Assembly (NCBI GenBank): GCA_902465495.1
Contig: CABQND010000013.1
Location: 1 to 38,590, forward strand
Reading direction: 5' to 3'
DNA length: 38,590 nt
From: an uncultured Eubacteriales bacterium
GTDB taxonomy: Bacteria > Bacillota > Clostridia > Christensenellales > Borkfalkiaceae
Shown here: one piece after another, positions 14,821 through 22,489 of the stretch
Position numbering within the stretch: the first letter of the stretch is position 1
Layout: each line of letters starts with the position of its first letter
Notes under the pieces: model-generated
What the model was told of the DNA's origin: nothing
What the model saw: the letters and a program-made list of their open reading frames with translations, nothing else
The model's database searches: none
Position numbers and translations under genes: made by a program

Positions 14821-15870
14821 ATGATACATACGAGTGTTTTCGGAAAAACTTCGGATGGGCAGACGGTAATTGCGTTCAAGCTGAAAGACGGTGCGAATGA
14901 GGCAACCATTCTCAATTTGGGCGGGATCATACAGTCCTTGAAAATCGCGGATAAAAACGGTAACCCGGTCGATGTGATTCTTGGTTACAACGATGTGGCC
15001 GGTTATGAGCGTACGGGCGGATATTTGGGTGCGCTCATAGGCAGATACGGCAACCGTATCGAAAAAGGGCATCTTGTGATTGACGGGGAAGAATATAAGT
15101 TGTATTGTAATGACCGCGGCAATCATCTGCACGGCGGCAGAAACGGTTTTGACAAAAAGCTTTGGAATTATGTTTTCGAGGGGCATGACGGTAACACGCT
15201 TGCTCTTAGTATTGTGAGTCCTGACGGAGAAGAAAATTATCCCGGAAATCTGCGCGTACAGGTTCGTTATACATTTGTAGACGGTGAATTGAAAATTGAG
15301 TATGCGGCGATGTCCGATAAAAAGACGGCGATCAACATGACCAACCATGCTTATTTCAATTTGGATGGGGAAGGCTCGGGCAATGTGCTGGATACGTTCC
15401 TGCAGATTGACGCAGACAGGGTTACGCCGACGGATGAAACGCTTATTCCTCACGGTGAATTCAAGAATGTTGAAGGTACGCCGTTTGATTTCCGCAAGCC
15501 GCACCGTATCGGCGAACGTATTGGTGACACCGATGACGACGATATTCGCTATGGCGGCGGGTATGATATCAACTTTGTCTGCAATAAGCCTGCTGGTACG
15601 TATGCGAAAATTGCGGATGCGGAGAGTGAAAAAACCGGAATTGCGATGGAAGTATTCACGGATATGCCTGCGGTACAATTGTACACCGGTAATGGGTTGA
15701 GCCAGAAGGGAAAATCGGGCTACTATAACCGTAATTACGGCTTCTGCCTGGAAACGCAGTTTATACCTAATGGGGTCAATTGTCCTTCGTATGCGGCGTT
15801 GGGCGATCCGATCTTTGAAAAAAATAAAATCTATCATTCCGTCACGGCCTATAAATTCAGTGTTCGCTGA
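14821..15870 (+). CDS. galM: Aldose 1-epimerase (galactose mutarotase)
   Basis: It interconverts beta- and alpha-galactose so galactokinase receives the alpha form. A 349-residue beta-sandwich with the catalytic and binding residues H102/H104 in GNHLHGGRNGF, H176 in NMTNHAYFNL, and the catalytic Glu E311 in GFCLETQFIPN. AAAGGGAG precedes the ATG. No signal peptide, so it acts in the cytosol. It lies in the galK unit; yfcE follows 11 bases later. Confidence 0.95.
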   Translation: MIHTSVFGKTSDGQTVIAFKLKDGANEATILNLGGIIQSLKIADKNGNPVDVILGYNDVAGYERTGGYLGALIGRYGNRIEKGHLVIDGEEYKLYCNDRGNHLHGGRNGFDKKLWNYVFEGHDGNTLALSIVSPDGEENYPGNLRVQVRYTFVDGELKIEYAAMSDKKTAINMTNHAYFNLDGEGSGNVLDTFLQIDADRVTPTDETLIPHGEFKNVEGTPFDFRKPHRIGERIGDTDDDDIRYGGGYDINFVCNKPAGTYAKIADAESEKTGIAMEVFTDMPAVQLYTGNGLSQKGKSGYYNRNYGFCLETQFIPNGVNCPSYAALGDPIFEKNKIYHSVTAYKFSVR

Positions 15871-15881
15871 GGTTTGCAGAA

Positions 15882-16418
15882 ATGAAATTTTTGATTGCGT
15901 CCGATTTACACGGTTCGGCATATTATACGAAAAGACTGATTGAACGGTACCGTGCAGAAGGGGCAGATCGATTGGTTTTACTCGGAGATATTTACAATCA
16001 CGGGCCCCGCAATCCTCTTCCTGAGGGATACGCGCCAATGGAAGTGGCGGCGGCGCTCAATCCGCTTGTAAAAGAATTGATAGTAGTGAAGGGCAATTGT
16101 GACAGTGATGTAGATACTCTGATCTCGGAATTTGAATTTGTCAGCGAAGCGGTGCTTTGTATTGGAAAAAAGACGGTGTTTTTACAGCACGGTGACCGTT
16201 ACAGTATTCAGGCGCTTCCGAAAAACTGCGGAGATGCCTTTGTTTACGGGCATTATCATACTTGTTTTTTGAAAGAAAAGGACGGCTTGATTGTGGCTAA
16301 TTGCGGCTCGGTATCTCTTCCGAAGGAAGGTACGGCACACAGTTATTTGCTTTTGGATGAGAACGGGTTCACGTTGAAAGATTTCGATGGCAATATAATA
16401 GGGTATAAGCAATTTTAA
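15882..16418 (+). CDS. yfcE: YfcE-family metallophosphoesterase
   Basis: A 178-residue calcineurin-like phosphodiesterase with the full metal-site series: SDLHGS, LGDIYNHGPRN, KGNCDSD, LQHGDRY and GHYHTC. Relatives hydrolyse bis-pNPP in vitro; the natural substrate is unknown. It closes the galK-galM unit, and a gal-linked role is only inferred from that position. A strong terminator follows at once. Confidence 0.9.
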   Translation: MKFLIASDLHGSAYYTKRLIERYRAEGADRLVLLGDIYNHGPRNPLPEGYAPMEVAAALNPLVKELIVVKGNCDSDVDTLISEFEFVSEAVLCIGKKTVFLQHGDRYSIQALPKNCGDAFVYGHYHTCFLKEKDGLIVANCGSVSLPKEGTAHSYLLLDENGFTLKDFDGNIIGYKQF

Positions 16419-16424
16419 AGGCTG

Positions 16425-16463
16425 AAGTCAAGCGAACGAAGCACCGTTCGCTTGACTTTTTTT
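16425..16463 (+). terminator. Terminator of the galK-galM-yfcE unit
   Basis: A perfect 14-bp stem (AAGTCAAGCGAACG at 16425-16438 with 16445-16458) and a run of seven T. The 3' arm contains TTGACT, which also serves as a possible -35 box for the next gene. Confidence 0.93.
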
Positions 16464-16480
16464 GTTTATCCAAGTAAACT
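16452..16480 (+). promoter_or_regulatory. Candidate ddh promoter nested in a terminator
   Basis: TTGACT (16452-16457), a 17-bp spacer and TAAACT (16475-16480). The -35 box lies in the 3' arm of the preceding terminator. It is the only promoter-like pair I see between yfcE and ddh. Confidence 0.5.
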
Positions 16481-16512
16481 AAATGATGAAAATCAAACAG
16501 GGAGCATGCATT

Positions 16513-17493
16513 ATGGAAAAGATCAGGATCGGTATTGTAGGATATGGAAATCTCGGCAGAGGCGTACAGTATGCGGCGCAGCAAAACGCGGATACGGAGA
16601 TCGTTGCGGTATTTACACGCCGTGCGCCTGAAAGTGTACAAACCGTTCTTCCGGTGACAGTAGATCGCTATGAAAATATGAAAGATTACGTCGGAAAAAT
16701 CGATGTCATGATTCTTTGCGGCGGCAGTGCGACCGACTTGCCTGAACAATCTGCGCAGGTTGTAAAATTATTTAATACGGTCGACAGTTTTGATACACAT
16801 GCGAGGATTCCCGAATATTTTGAAAAATTGGACCAGGCGGCAAAAGATTCGGGGCATCTCGGAGCGATGAGTATCGGCTGGGATCCGGGGCTGTTCTCGC
16901 TCGCGCGCATTTATTTTGGATCAGCGCTTGCGGATGGCAATACGTATACGTTTTGGGGCAAAGGTGTGAGCCAGGGGCATAGCGATGCGATCCGCAGGGT
17001 AAAAGGGGTAAAGGATGCCAGACAATATACCGTACCGGTAGAAAGTGCGCTTGCACGTGTCCGTGCCGGCGAAAACCCGGAACTGACTACCCGCGAAAAA
17101 CATACCCGCGAGTGCTATGTGGTAGCCGAAGAAGGGGCAGATCTTGCACGTATTGAAAAAGAAATCAAAGAAATGCCCAATTATTTTGCGGATTATGACA
17201 CGACAGTGCATTTTATTTCGGAAGAAGAATTGAAACGCGATCACAGTGGGATACCGCACGGTGGATTTGTCTTGCGCTCGGGAAAATCGGCGACAGGCAA
17301 CAAATTTTTGCTTGAATTTTCATTAAAACTGGATTCGAACCCCGAATTTACTTCCTCAGTGCTTCTTGCGTATGCGCGCGCAGTATATCGTTTGCATGCG
17401 GAAGGTAAAACGGGCGCTGTTACGGCGTTTGATATTGCGCCGAAATATCTCAGTCCGCTTTCCGAGGCAGACCAAAGAAAGCAGCTTCTTTAA
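16513..17493 (+). CDS. ddh: meso-Diaminopimelate dehydrogenase
   Basis: This NADPH enzyme makes meso-diaminopimelate in one step from tetrahydrodipicolinate and ammonia, short-cutting the succinyl or acetyl lysine branches. At 326 residues it has the family length. The Rossmann start is RIGIVGYGNLGRGV; later come DSFDTHARIP, MSIGWDPGLFSLARI, FWGKGVSQGHSDAIRRVKGV and HGGFVLRSG, all characteristic of Ddh. I chose ATG 16513, 8 bases after AGGGAG; ATGs at 16483 and 16486 have no ribosome site. Its product feeds MurE, encoded at 33615. Confidence 0.96.
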   Translation: MEKIRIGIVGYGNLGRGVQYAAQQNADTEIVAVFTRRAPESVQTVLPVTVDRYENMKDYVGKIDVMILCGGSATDLPEQSAQVVKLFNTVDSFDTHARIPEYFEKLDQAAKDSGHLGAMSIGWDPGLFSLARIYFGSALADGNTYTFWGKGVSQGHSDAIRRVKGVKDARQYTVPVESALARVRAGENPELTTREKHTRECYVVAEEGADLARIEKEIKEMPNYFADYDTTVHFISEEELKRDHSGIPHGGFVLRSGKSATGNKFLLEFSLKLDSNPEFTSSVLLAYARAVYRLHAEGKTGAVTAFDIAPKYLSPLSEADQRKQLL

Positions 17494-17504
17494 GGAGAAA
17501 TAAA

Positions 17505-18152
17505 ATGGATTTAAAGGGGAAAAAGGTTGGATTTTTGGGGGATAGCATAACGGAAGGTGCGGGAGCAAGCAGCTCTGAAACTTGTTACGTATCGCTTTTT
17601 GCCAAAGCACATCCTGAATGTCGTGTTTATAATTATGGCATCGGGGGGACGCGCATTGCATTTGTTCAGCATAATCCTGTCAATGAGATATATGAACGGA
17701 ATCCGTTTGAGTCCCGCCTGAAAATGATGGAAGATGATTTGGATATTGTTTTTGTCTTTGGGGGGACGAACGATTATGGGCATGGCGATGCTCCGTTCGG
17801 AAATCCGCAGGATAACACGAGAGAAACGTTCTGTGGCTCGCTGAATTCTCTATGTTACGCACTTATTGAAAAATATCCGTTTGCCAAGATTATTTTTATG
17901 ACTCCGATGCATCGTTGGAATGAAGGGGAGGCACATAAAAAGCCGGATGGTGATTACTGTTTAAACGATTATGTGCGTGTGATTCGCGAGCGTGCCGAAT
18001 ATTTTTCATTTCCGGTCCTTGATCTTTGGGCAACTCTTGGGATCCAGCCGGATAACGCGGTCATGCGGACGAATTTTACGACGGATGGTTTGCATCCGAA
18101 TGATGCGGGACATCGCCGTGTTTTTGAGGCGGTTGAACAATTTCTCCGATAA
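17505..18152 (+). CDS. SGNH/GDSL hydrolase
   Basis: A 215-residue esterase-like enzyme of the SGNH fold. Block I GDSITEGAG has the nucleophile Ser, block II GIGGTRI the oxyanion Gly, block III GGTNDYGHG the Asn, and block V DGLHPNDAGH the Asp-His pair. No signal peptide, so probably cytosolic. Members deacetylate sugars or cleave acyl esters; the substrate is not visible. It starts 11 bases after ddh behind AAGGAG, hence the same unit. Confidence 0.9.
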   Translation: MDLKGKKVGFLGDSITEGAGASSSETCYVSLFAKAHPECRVYNYGIGGTRIAFVQHNPVNEIYERNPFESRLKMMEDDLDIVFVFGGTNDYGHGDAPFGNPQDNTRETFCGSLNSLCYALIEKYPFAKIIFMTPMHRWNEGEAHKKPDGDYCLNDYVRVIRERAEYFSFPVLDLWATLGIQPDNAVMRTNFTTDGLHPNDAGHRRVFEAVEQFLR

Positions 18153-18165
18153 AAAGATCTTGTTG

Positions 18166-18192
18166 AAAATCCGCCGTGATTGGCGGTATTTT
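18166..18192 (+). terminator. Probable terminator after the SGNH gene
   Basis: AAAATCCGCC and GGCGG-T-ATTTT form a stem with one bulged T around the loop GTGATT, ending in TTTT. Confidence 0.6.
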
Positions 18193-18217
18193 AGGTGTGA
18201 AAATTTAAAAAAAGATG

Positions 18218-18256
18218 CAACGAAACGTTGACAAAACAAATATTTTCGTATATACT
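18218..18256 (+). promoter_or_regulatory. pflB promoter with overlapping palindrome
   Basis: TTGACA (18228-18233), a 17-bp spacer and TATACT (18251-18256). The inverted repeat CAACG-AAA-CGTTG (18218-18230) overlaps the -35 box and could be an operator; it does not match the Rex consensus. Confidence 0.8.
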
Positions 18257-18298
18257 GATAATACATTAGATGCACAAGATATTGTGTTTTGAAACCGA

Positions 18299-18397
18299 CT
18301 TTTCGCAACTGGTGGGAATGCAGGTAAAACTGCGAGGGAGCGAAAAGCGTACAAGCCGACCACCTGGGCAGTTTTCTTTGAAAACTGCCCGTTTTTT
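18299..18397 (+). ncRNA. ZTP riboswitch (pfl motif) with terminator platform
   Basis: P1 pairs CTTTTCGC (18299-18306) with GCGAAAAG (18340-18347). Inside lie AACTGGTGGGAA, a small TGCAG/CTGCG hairpin and AGGGA. The conserved 3' part GCCGACCACCTGGGCA (18355-18370) follows. Its GGGCA begins the terminator stem GGGCAGTTTTC/GAAAACTGCCC (18366-18390) with TTTTTT, so ligand binding and termination exclude each other. ZTP/ZMP rises when 10-formyl-folate runs short and should switch pflB on. Confidence 0.95.
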
Positions 18398-18419
18398 ATC
18401 TTTGCAGGAGGGTATTGTA

Positions 18420-20636
18420 ATGCAGAAACCTTTTCAACAGGGCAAGTATCAAAGTTCGATTGATGTTCGGGATTTTATCCAAACAAATTATACCCCGTAC
18501 GAAGGGGGTGCTGAATTTTTGGCACCGCCGACGGCGCGCACAAGAGCGCTTATGGATAAAGTCAATATGCTTTTAAAGGCAGAGTCGGACAAGGGCGGGG
18601 TACTGGATGTAGATACCGAGCGCGTTTCTTCCCTTCTGACCTATCCTGCGGGCTATATAGATCGTGAGAGTGAGATTATTGTTGGCTTGCAAACCGATGC
18701 GCCTTTGAAGCGAGGGGTCAATCCCTTTGGCGGGATTCGTATGGCGCGTCAGGCGTGCGAAGCATATGGTTATAAACTTTCCGATCTTGTCGAGACGGAG
18801 TTCAGTTATAAGACGACGCATAACGATGCGGTTTTTCATGTCTACACAGATGAAATGAAGGCGGTTCGTCATGCGGGATTGTTGACGGGGCTTCCCGACG
18901 CATACGGGCGCGGGCGCATTATCGGCGATTATCGCCGCGTTGCGCTGTACGGGGTCGATAAACTGATCGAAGAGAAGCAGAAAGACAAGAAAATGTATGG
19001 TCAGCGCCAGATGAGTGAAGAAAACATTCGCGCGATCGAGGAGTTGTATAAGCAGATCGATTTTCTGAAAAAGCTGAAAGATATGGCTCTTTTATATGGC
19101 GTGGATATTGCAGCACCCGCGCAGGATGCCAGGGAAGCGATTCAGTGGACGTATTTTGCTTATCTTGCGGCGATTAAAGAGCAGAATGGGGCGGCTATGA
19201 GCTTGGGCAGGGTATCCACGTTCTTTGATATTTATATTGAGCGTGACATTGCCGAGGGCAAATTAACGGAAGAAGGGGCGCAGGAGCTGATCGATGATTT
19301 TGTCATCAAGCTTCGTATCACACGCCAGTTGCGTACGCCTGAATATAATGATCTATTCGGCGGTGATCCGACTTGGACAACGGAGAGTGTCGGCGGCATG
19401 GGGGAGGACGGCAGAACGCTGGTGACAAAAACTTCCTTCCGCATATTGCATACGCTGTACAATCTTGGTGCGGCGCCTGAGCCGAATCTGACCGTTTTGT
19501 GGTCGGAAAAACTTCCTGAACCTTTTAAAAATTTCTGTGCGAAAGTTTCTATCGATACAGACTCCATTCAATATGAAAACGATGATTTGATGCGCCCGAT
19601 CTATGGGGATGATTATGGTATTGCTTGCTGTGTTTCGGCGATGAAGATCGGCAAACAGATGCAATTTTTCGGGGCGCGTTGCAACCTTGCGAAACTTCTC
19701 CTTCTTGCTCTGAATGGAGGAAAGGATGAAAAGAGCGGTTCGCAGCTTGCTCCGGAGGGTAAGGCTTTTTGCGGCGTTCTCAATTATGAAGAAGTGCGCA
19801 AGGCATATCATAAATACATGGAATGGTTGTGCCGCCTATATGTCAACACGCTCAATGTCATTCATTATATGCATGATAAATATGCCTATGAAAAGATTCA
19901 AATGGCATTGCACGATACCGAAGTAGAACGGTTTCTCGCGTGCGGTGTGGCGGGGCTTTCGGTAGCGGTCGATTCGCTTTCTGCGATCAAATATGCGAAA
20001 GTAACTCCTGTGTATGGAGAAAACGGCATTATCAGTGATTTCAAGATCGAAGGGAGTTTTCCTAAATACGGCAATGATGACGATCGTGCGGACGAAATTG
20101 CCGCTGATCTTGTTCGAGAATTTTCAGAAGAGCTTAAAAAGACGCCGGCGTATCGGAATGCGAAGCATACTTTGTCGGTGCTTACAATTACCTCCAATGT
20201 GGTGTATGGTAAAAAGACAGGGGCGACGCCCGATGGCAGGGCTGCGGGTGAGCCGTTTGCTCCGGGTGCAAATCCCATGCATAACCGCGATGTAAGCGGG
20301 GCATTGGCTTCTTTGAATTCAGTGGCAAAGATACCGTATGAATGCTGTCGTGACGGTATTTCCAATACGTTTTCAATTGTGCCTTCCGCTCTTGGGGAAA
20401 ATTACGAACAACGTGCGGAAAACCTGACGGATATGTTGGATGGTTATTTCGGGCAAGGTGCGCATCATCTCAATGTCAATGTTTTTGATCGTGAAAAGTT
20501 GGTTGCGGCAATGGAGCATCCCGAATTGTATCCGAACATCACGATTCGCGTTTCGGGGTATGCTGTCAATTTCCATAAACTTTCCAAAGCGCATCAGCTG
20601 GAAGTTTTGAAACGTACGTATCATGGCCGCATATAA
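18420..20636 (+). CDS. pflB: Formate C-acetyltransferase (pyruvate formate-lyase)
   Basis: A glycyl-radical enzyme that converts pyruvate and CoA to acetyl-CoA and formate under anaerobic conditions in the cytosol. The 738-residue length is typical. The adjacent catalytic cysteines are C403-C404 in GIACCVSAM, and the radical glycine is G713 in RVSGYAVNF. I chose ATG 18420, 7 bases after AGGAGG; an in-frame ATG at 18270 lies before and inside the riboswitch and is not used. Its activase gene follows 29 bases downstream. The ZTP riboswitch ahead links formate supply to formyl-folate need. Confidence 0.98.
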   Translation: MQKPFQQGKYQSSIDVRDFIQTNYTPYEGGAEFLAPPTARTRALMDKVNMLLKAESDKGGVLDVDTERVSSLLTYPAGYIDRESEIIVGLQTDAPLKRGVNPFGGIRMARQACEAYGYKLSDLVETEFSYKTTHNDAVFHVYTDEMKAVRHAGLLTGLPDAYGRGRIIGDYRRVALYGVDKLIEEKQKDKKMYGQRQMSEENIRAIEELYKQIDFLKKLKDMALLYGVDIAAPAQDAREAIQWTYFAYLAAIKEQNGAAMSLGRVSTFFDIYIERDIAEGKLTEEGAQELIDDFVIKLRITRQLRTPEYNDLFGGDPTWTTESVGGMGEDGRTLVTKTSFRILHTLYNLGAAPEPNLTVLWSEKLPEPFKNFCAKVSIDTDSIQYENDDLMRPIYGDDYGIACCVSAMKIGKQMQFFGARCNLAKLLLLALNGGKDEKSGSQLAPEGKAFCGVLNYEEVRKAYHKYMEWLCRLYVNTLNVIHYMHDKYAYEKIQMALHDTEVERFLACGVAGLSVAVDSLSAIKYAKVTPVYGENGIISDFKIEGSFPKYGNDDDRADEIAADLVREFSEELKKTPAYRNAKHTLSVLTITSNVVYGKKTGATPDGRAAGEPFAPGANPMHNRDVSGALASLNSVAKIPYECCRDGISNTFSIVPSALGENYEQRAENLTDMLDGYFGQGAHHLNVNVFDREKLVAAMEHPELYPNITIRVSGYAVNFHKLSKAHQLEVLKRTYHGRI

Positions 20637-20665
20637 AGTTCGTCTGAAATGTCGTGTACAAAGAT

Positions 20666-21370
20666 ATGCAAACGGAAAGTAAAAATATTTTGAATAATTG
20701 CACTGGATATATTGATTCGGTTTATTGCGGCTCAGGTGTAGATGGGGCAGGTCTTCGTTGTGTTGTGTTTTTCAGCGGGTGCAATTTGCGGTGTCCCTTT
20801 TGTCACAATCCCGAAACGCTTTATAAAAAGGGAGAAAAAACAGATTTGGATTCTCTTGTCGCTCGTCTTATGCGATATAAACCTTATTTCCGTCGTGGCG
20901 GAGTGACTCTGTCAGGCGGTGAACCTTTTTTGCAAAAAGAGTTTGTTTTGGCTTTGGCGGGGCGCTTTGAGGAGAAAGGGATTCATGTTTGTTTCGAAAC
21001 CAATGGACAGATATTTGATCCGGATTTAATTGCTGCGGGGGATTTGATTGTTGATGTTAAAAATCAAGAGTCGGATGATCTTTCAGCTTACGAAAAATTT
21101 TTTGCGGAATGCGTGCGGCAGGGGAAGAATGTCAAAATAACGAATGTGCTTGTTCCGGGAAAGAACGACAGTGAAAAAAAACTGGGGGCGCTTGCGTCGT
21201 TGGCGCATGCTTTTTTCCCCGGAAATCTTGTTCATTTTTTGCCTTTCCGTAAATTTTGTGTGGAGAAATACGAAGAATTAGGTCTTGCATTTCCGTACGA
21301 AAATATTCGTGAGGCCGAAGATGAGGACATTCTTTTTGCAGAAAAAGCGGTTAATTTGATTGAAAATTGA
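20666..21370 (+). CDS. pflA: Pyruvate formate-lyase activating enzyme
   Basis: A radical SAM protein that uses a [4Fe-4S] cluster and S-adenosylmethionine to make the glycyl radical on PflB. The cluster motif CNLRCPFC has the CxxxCxxC spacing (C39, C43, C46). It is preceded by SGVDGAGLRCVVFFSGC and followed by TLSGGEP and CFETNG, all usual for PflA. At 234 residues it is normal. The start is uncertain: ATG 20666 or GTG 20654, neither with a clear ribosome site. Co-transcribed with pflB; a strong terminator follows. Confidence 0.96.
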   Translation: MQTESKNILNNCTGYIDSVYCGSGVDGAGLRCVVFFSGCNLRCPFCHNPETLYKKGEKTDLDSLVARLMRYKPYFRRGGVTLSGGEPFLQKEFVLALAGRFEEKGIHVCFETNGQIFDPDLIAAGDLIVDVKNQESDDLSAYEKFFAECVRQGKNVKITNVLVPGKNDSEKKLGALASLAHAFFPGNLVHFLPFRKFCVEKYEELGLAFPYENIREAEDEDILFAEKAVNLIEN

Positions 21371-21437
21371 TAATTTCATAGTACTATGTGTGACATAATT
21401 TGCAATTTTTGCTATTTTGTTCAAACGGGGAGTGAGT

Positions 21438-21478
21438 AAAAGGAGAGCCGTACAGAAAATCTGTACGGCTCTCCTTTT
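21438..21478. terminator. Bidirectional terminator after pflA
   Basis: A perfect 19-bp stem (AAAAGGAGAGCCGTACAGA at 21438-21456 with 21460-21478) ends in TTTT on both strands. It can serve pflA and the convergent flavoprotein gene. Confidence 0.92.
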
Positions 21479-21565
21479 ATGTCTCATACTTAAAATAGAA
21501 AATCAGGATATAAGCAAATTTATTGAATTTGGTAAGATTGTGTTTCGTTTTCAGTTGTGAGCAGT

Positions 21566-22417
21566 TCAGTTTGCTTTGAGATATTTCAGTGCCTGAATTC
21601 CCGCGATCATGCCGTCGTTGACAGCTTTTGCGATTTGTTGTAAACCAGCCACGCAATCGCCGGCTGCAAAAATGCCGGGAATGTTGGTTGCGCGATTTTC
21701 ATCGACGACAATTTTGTTGTTTGCCGATTCCAGTCCCAGCTTTTTAGAAAGTTCGAATGCTCCTGCCGATCCGCAGGCAATGAATACGCCGTCAAATTTT
21801 TCTGCGGTTCCGTCGTCAAAAATGACTCTTTCCAGTTTTGTTTCGCCTTCAAAACGAACAATTTTTCGCATGTCGCAGGGGATATCAAATTGAGGGGGTT
21901 GCCCGTTTGTCAAAATGGTGACGTCGGATACAATGTTTTTAAGGACGTCATATTCACTCTTCGCATAAGCACCGCTGCCTATGACAGCGATCTTTTTGCC
22001 GCGGAAGAAAAATCCGTCGCAGATGGCGCAGTAGCTTACGCCGGTTCCTTCAAATTTTTCAATGTTTTCAATCGGAGGGACGTTGCGTGAAGTGCCGCAA
22101 GCTATTATAACAGCACCTGCATTGATTTCAGCGCCTTCTGTTGTTTTAATGATATATCCTTGATCGGAAAATTCAATTCCGCTTATTTCGGCGCGAATCA
22201 ATCGGGCGCCCAGGTTTTCCGCCTGTTTTATCCCCTGTGCGATGAGGTCTTTTGCGGAGATGCCGTTTTCGAAGCCGTAATAATTTTGAATGTAATCGGC
22301 TTTTTCGAGAGCGCCGTTATCTTTCGCGATGATTGTTACGCTGGCACCGCCGCGAATCGCATAGAGTGCTGCGGAAATTCCGGCGGGGCCTTGCCCGAGA
22401 ATGACCAATTCTTTCAT
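21566..22417 (-). CDS. Thioredoxin-reductase-like FAD oxidoreductase
   Basis: A 283-residue cytosolic flavoprotein of the thioredoxin reductase class. The FAD-binding start is ILGQGPAGISAALYA, the redox pair is CAIC in YCAICDGFFF, and the C-terminal FAD motif is GIFAAGDC. The NAD(P)-binding site departs from TrxB: VIGSGAYAKSEYDVL replaces the usual GGGDSAxEE, and the HRRDxFRA motif is absent. It may therefore use another donor or reduce another partner. I chose the start at 22417, 5-6 bases after AAAAGGA; an upstream in-frame start at 22456 has no ribosome site. No thioredoxin gene is adjacent. Confidence 0.88.
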   Translation of the reverse strand: MKELVILGQGPAGISAALYAIRGGASVTIIAKDNGALEKADYIQNYYGFENGISAKDLIAQGIKQAENLGARLIRAEISGIEFSDQGYIIKTTEGAEINAGAVIIACGTSRNVPPIENIEKFEGTGVSYCAICDGFFFRGKKIAVIGSGAYAKSEYDVLKNIVSDVTILTNGQPPQFDIPCDMRKIVRFEGETKLERVIFDDGTAEKFDGVFIACGSAGAFELSKKLGLESANNKIVVDENRATNIPGIFAAGDCVAGLQQIAKAVNDGMIAGIQALKYLKAN

Positions 22418-22446
22418 ATAAATCCTTTTAATTTGAGTATTTGTAA

Positions 22447-22473
22447 GCGGAGCCACATTATACGTGACTCCGC
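22447..22473 (-). terminator. Hairpin between potD and the flavoprotein gene
   Basis: GCGGAG-x-CAC pairs with GTG-x-CTCCGC around a 7-base loop. The tail after it is poor in T, so termination of the pot operon here is probable but not certain. Confidence 0.5.
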
Positions 22474-22489
22474 AGAAAGGGGATACAGT

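Noticed and set aside
14677..16038. 453-codon minus-strand frame opposite galM and yfcE
   Set aside because: Both plus-strand genes carry complete catalytic motifs; the minus frame is Arg/Ile/Phe-rich with no domain, so it is a shadow.
18270..18419. N-terminal extension of PflB from an upstream ATG
   Set aside because: It would translate the ZTP riboswitch and its terminator; AGGAGG before 18420 and family length argue against it.
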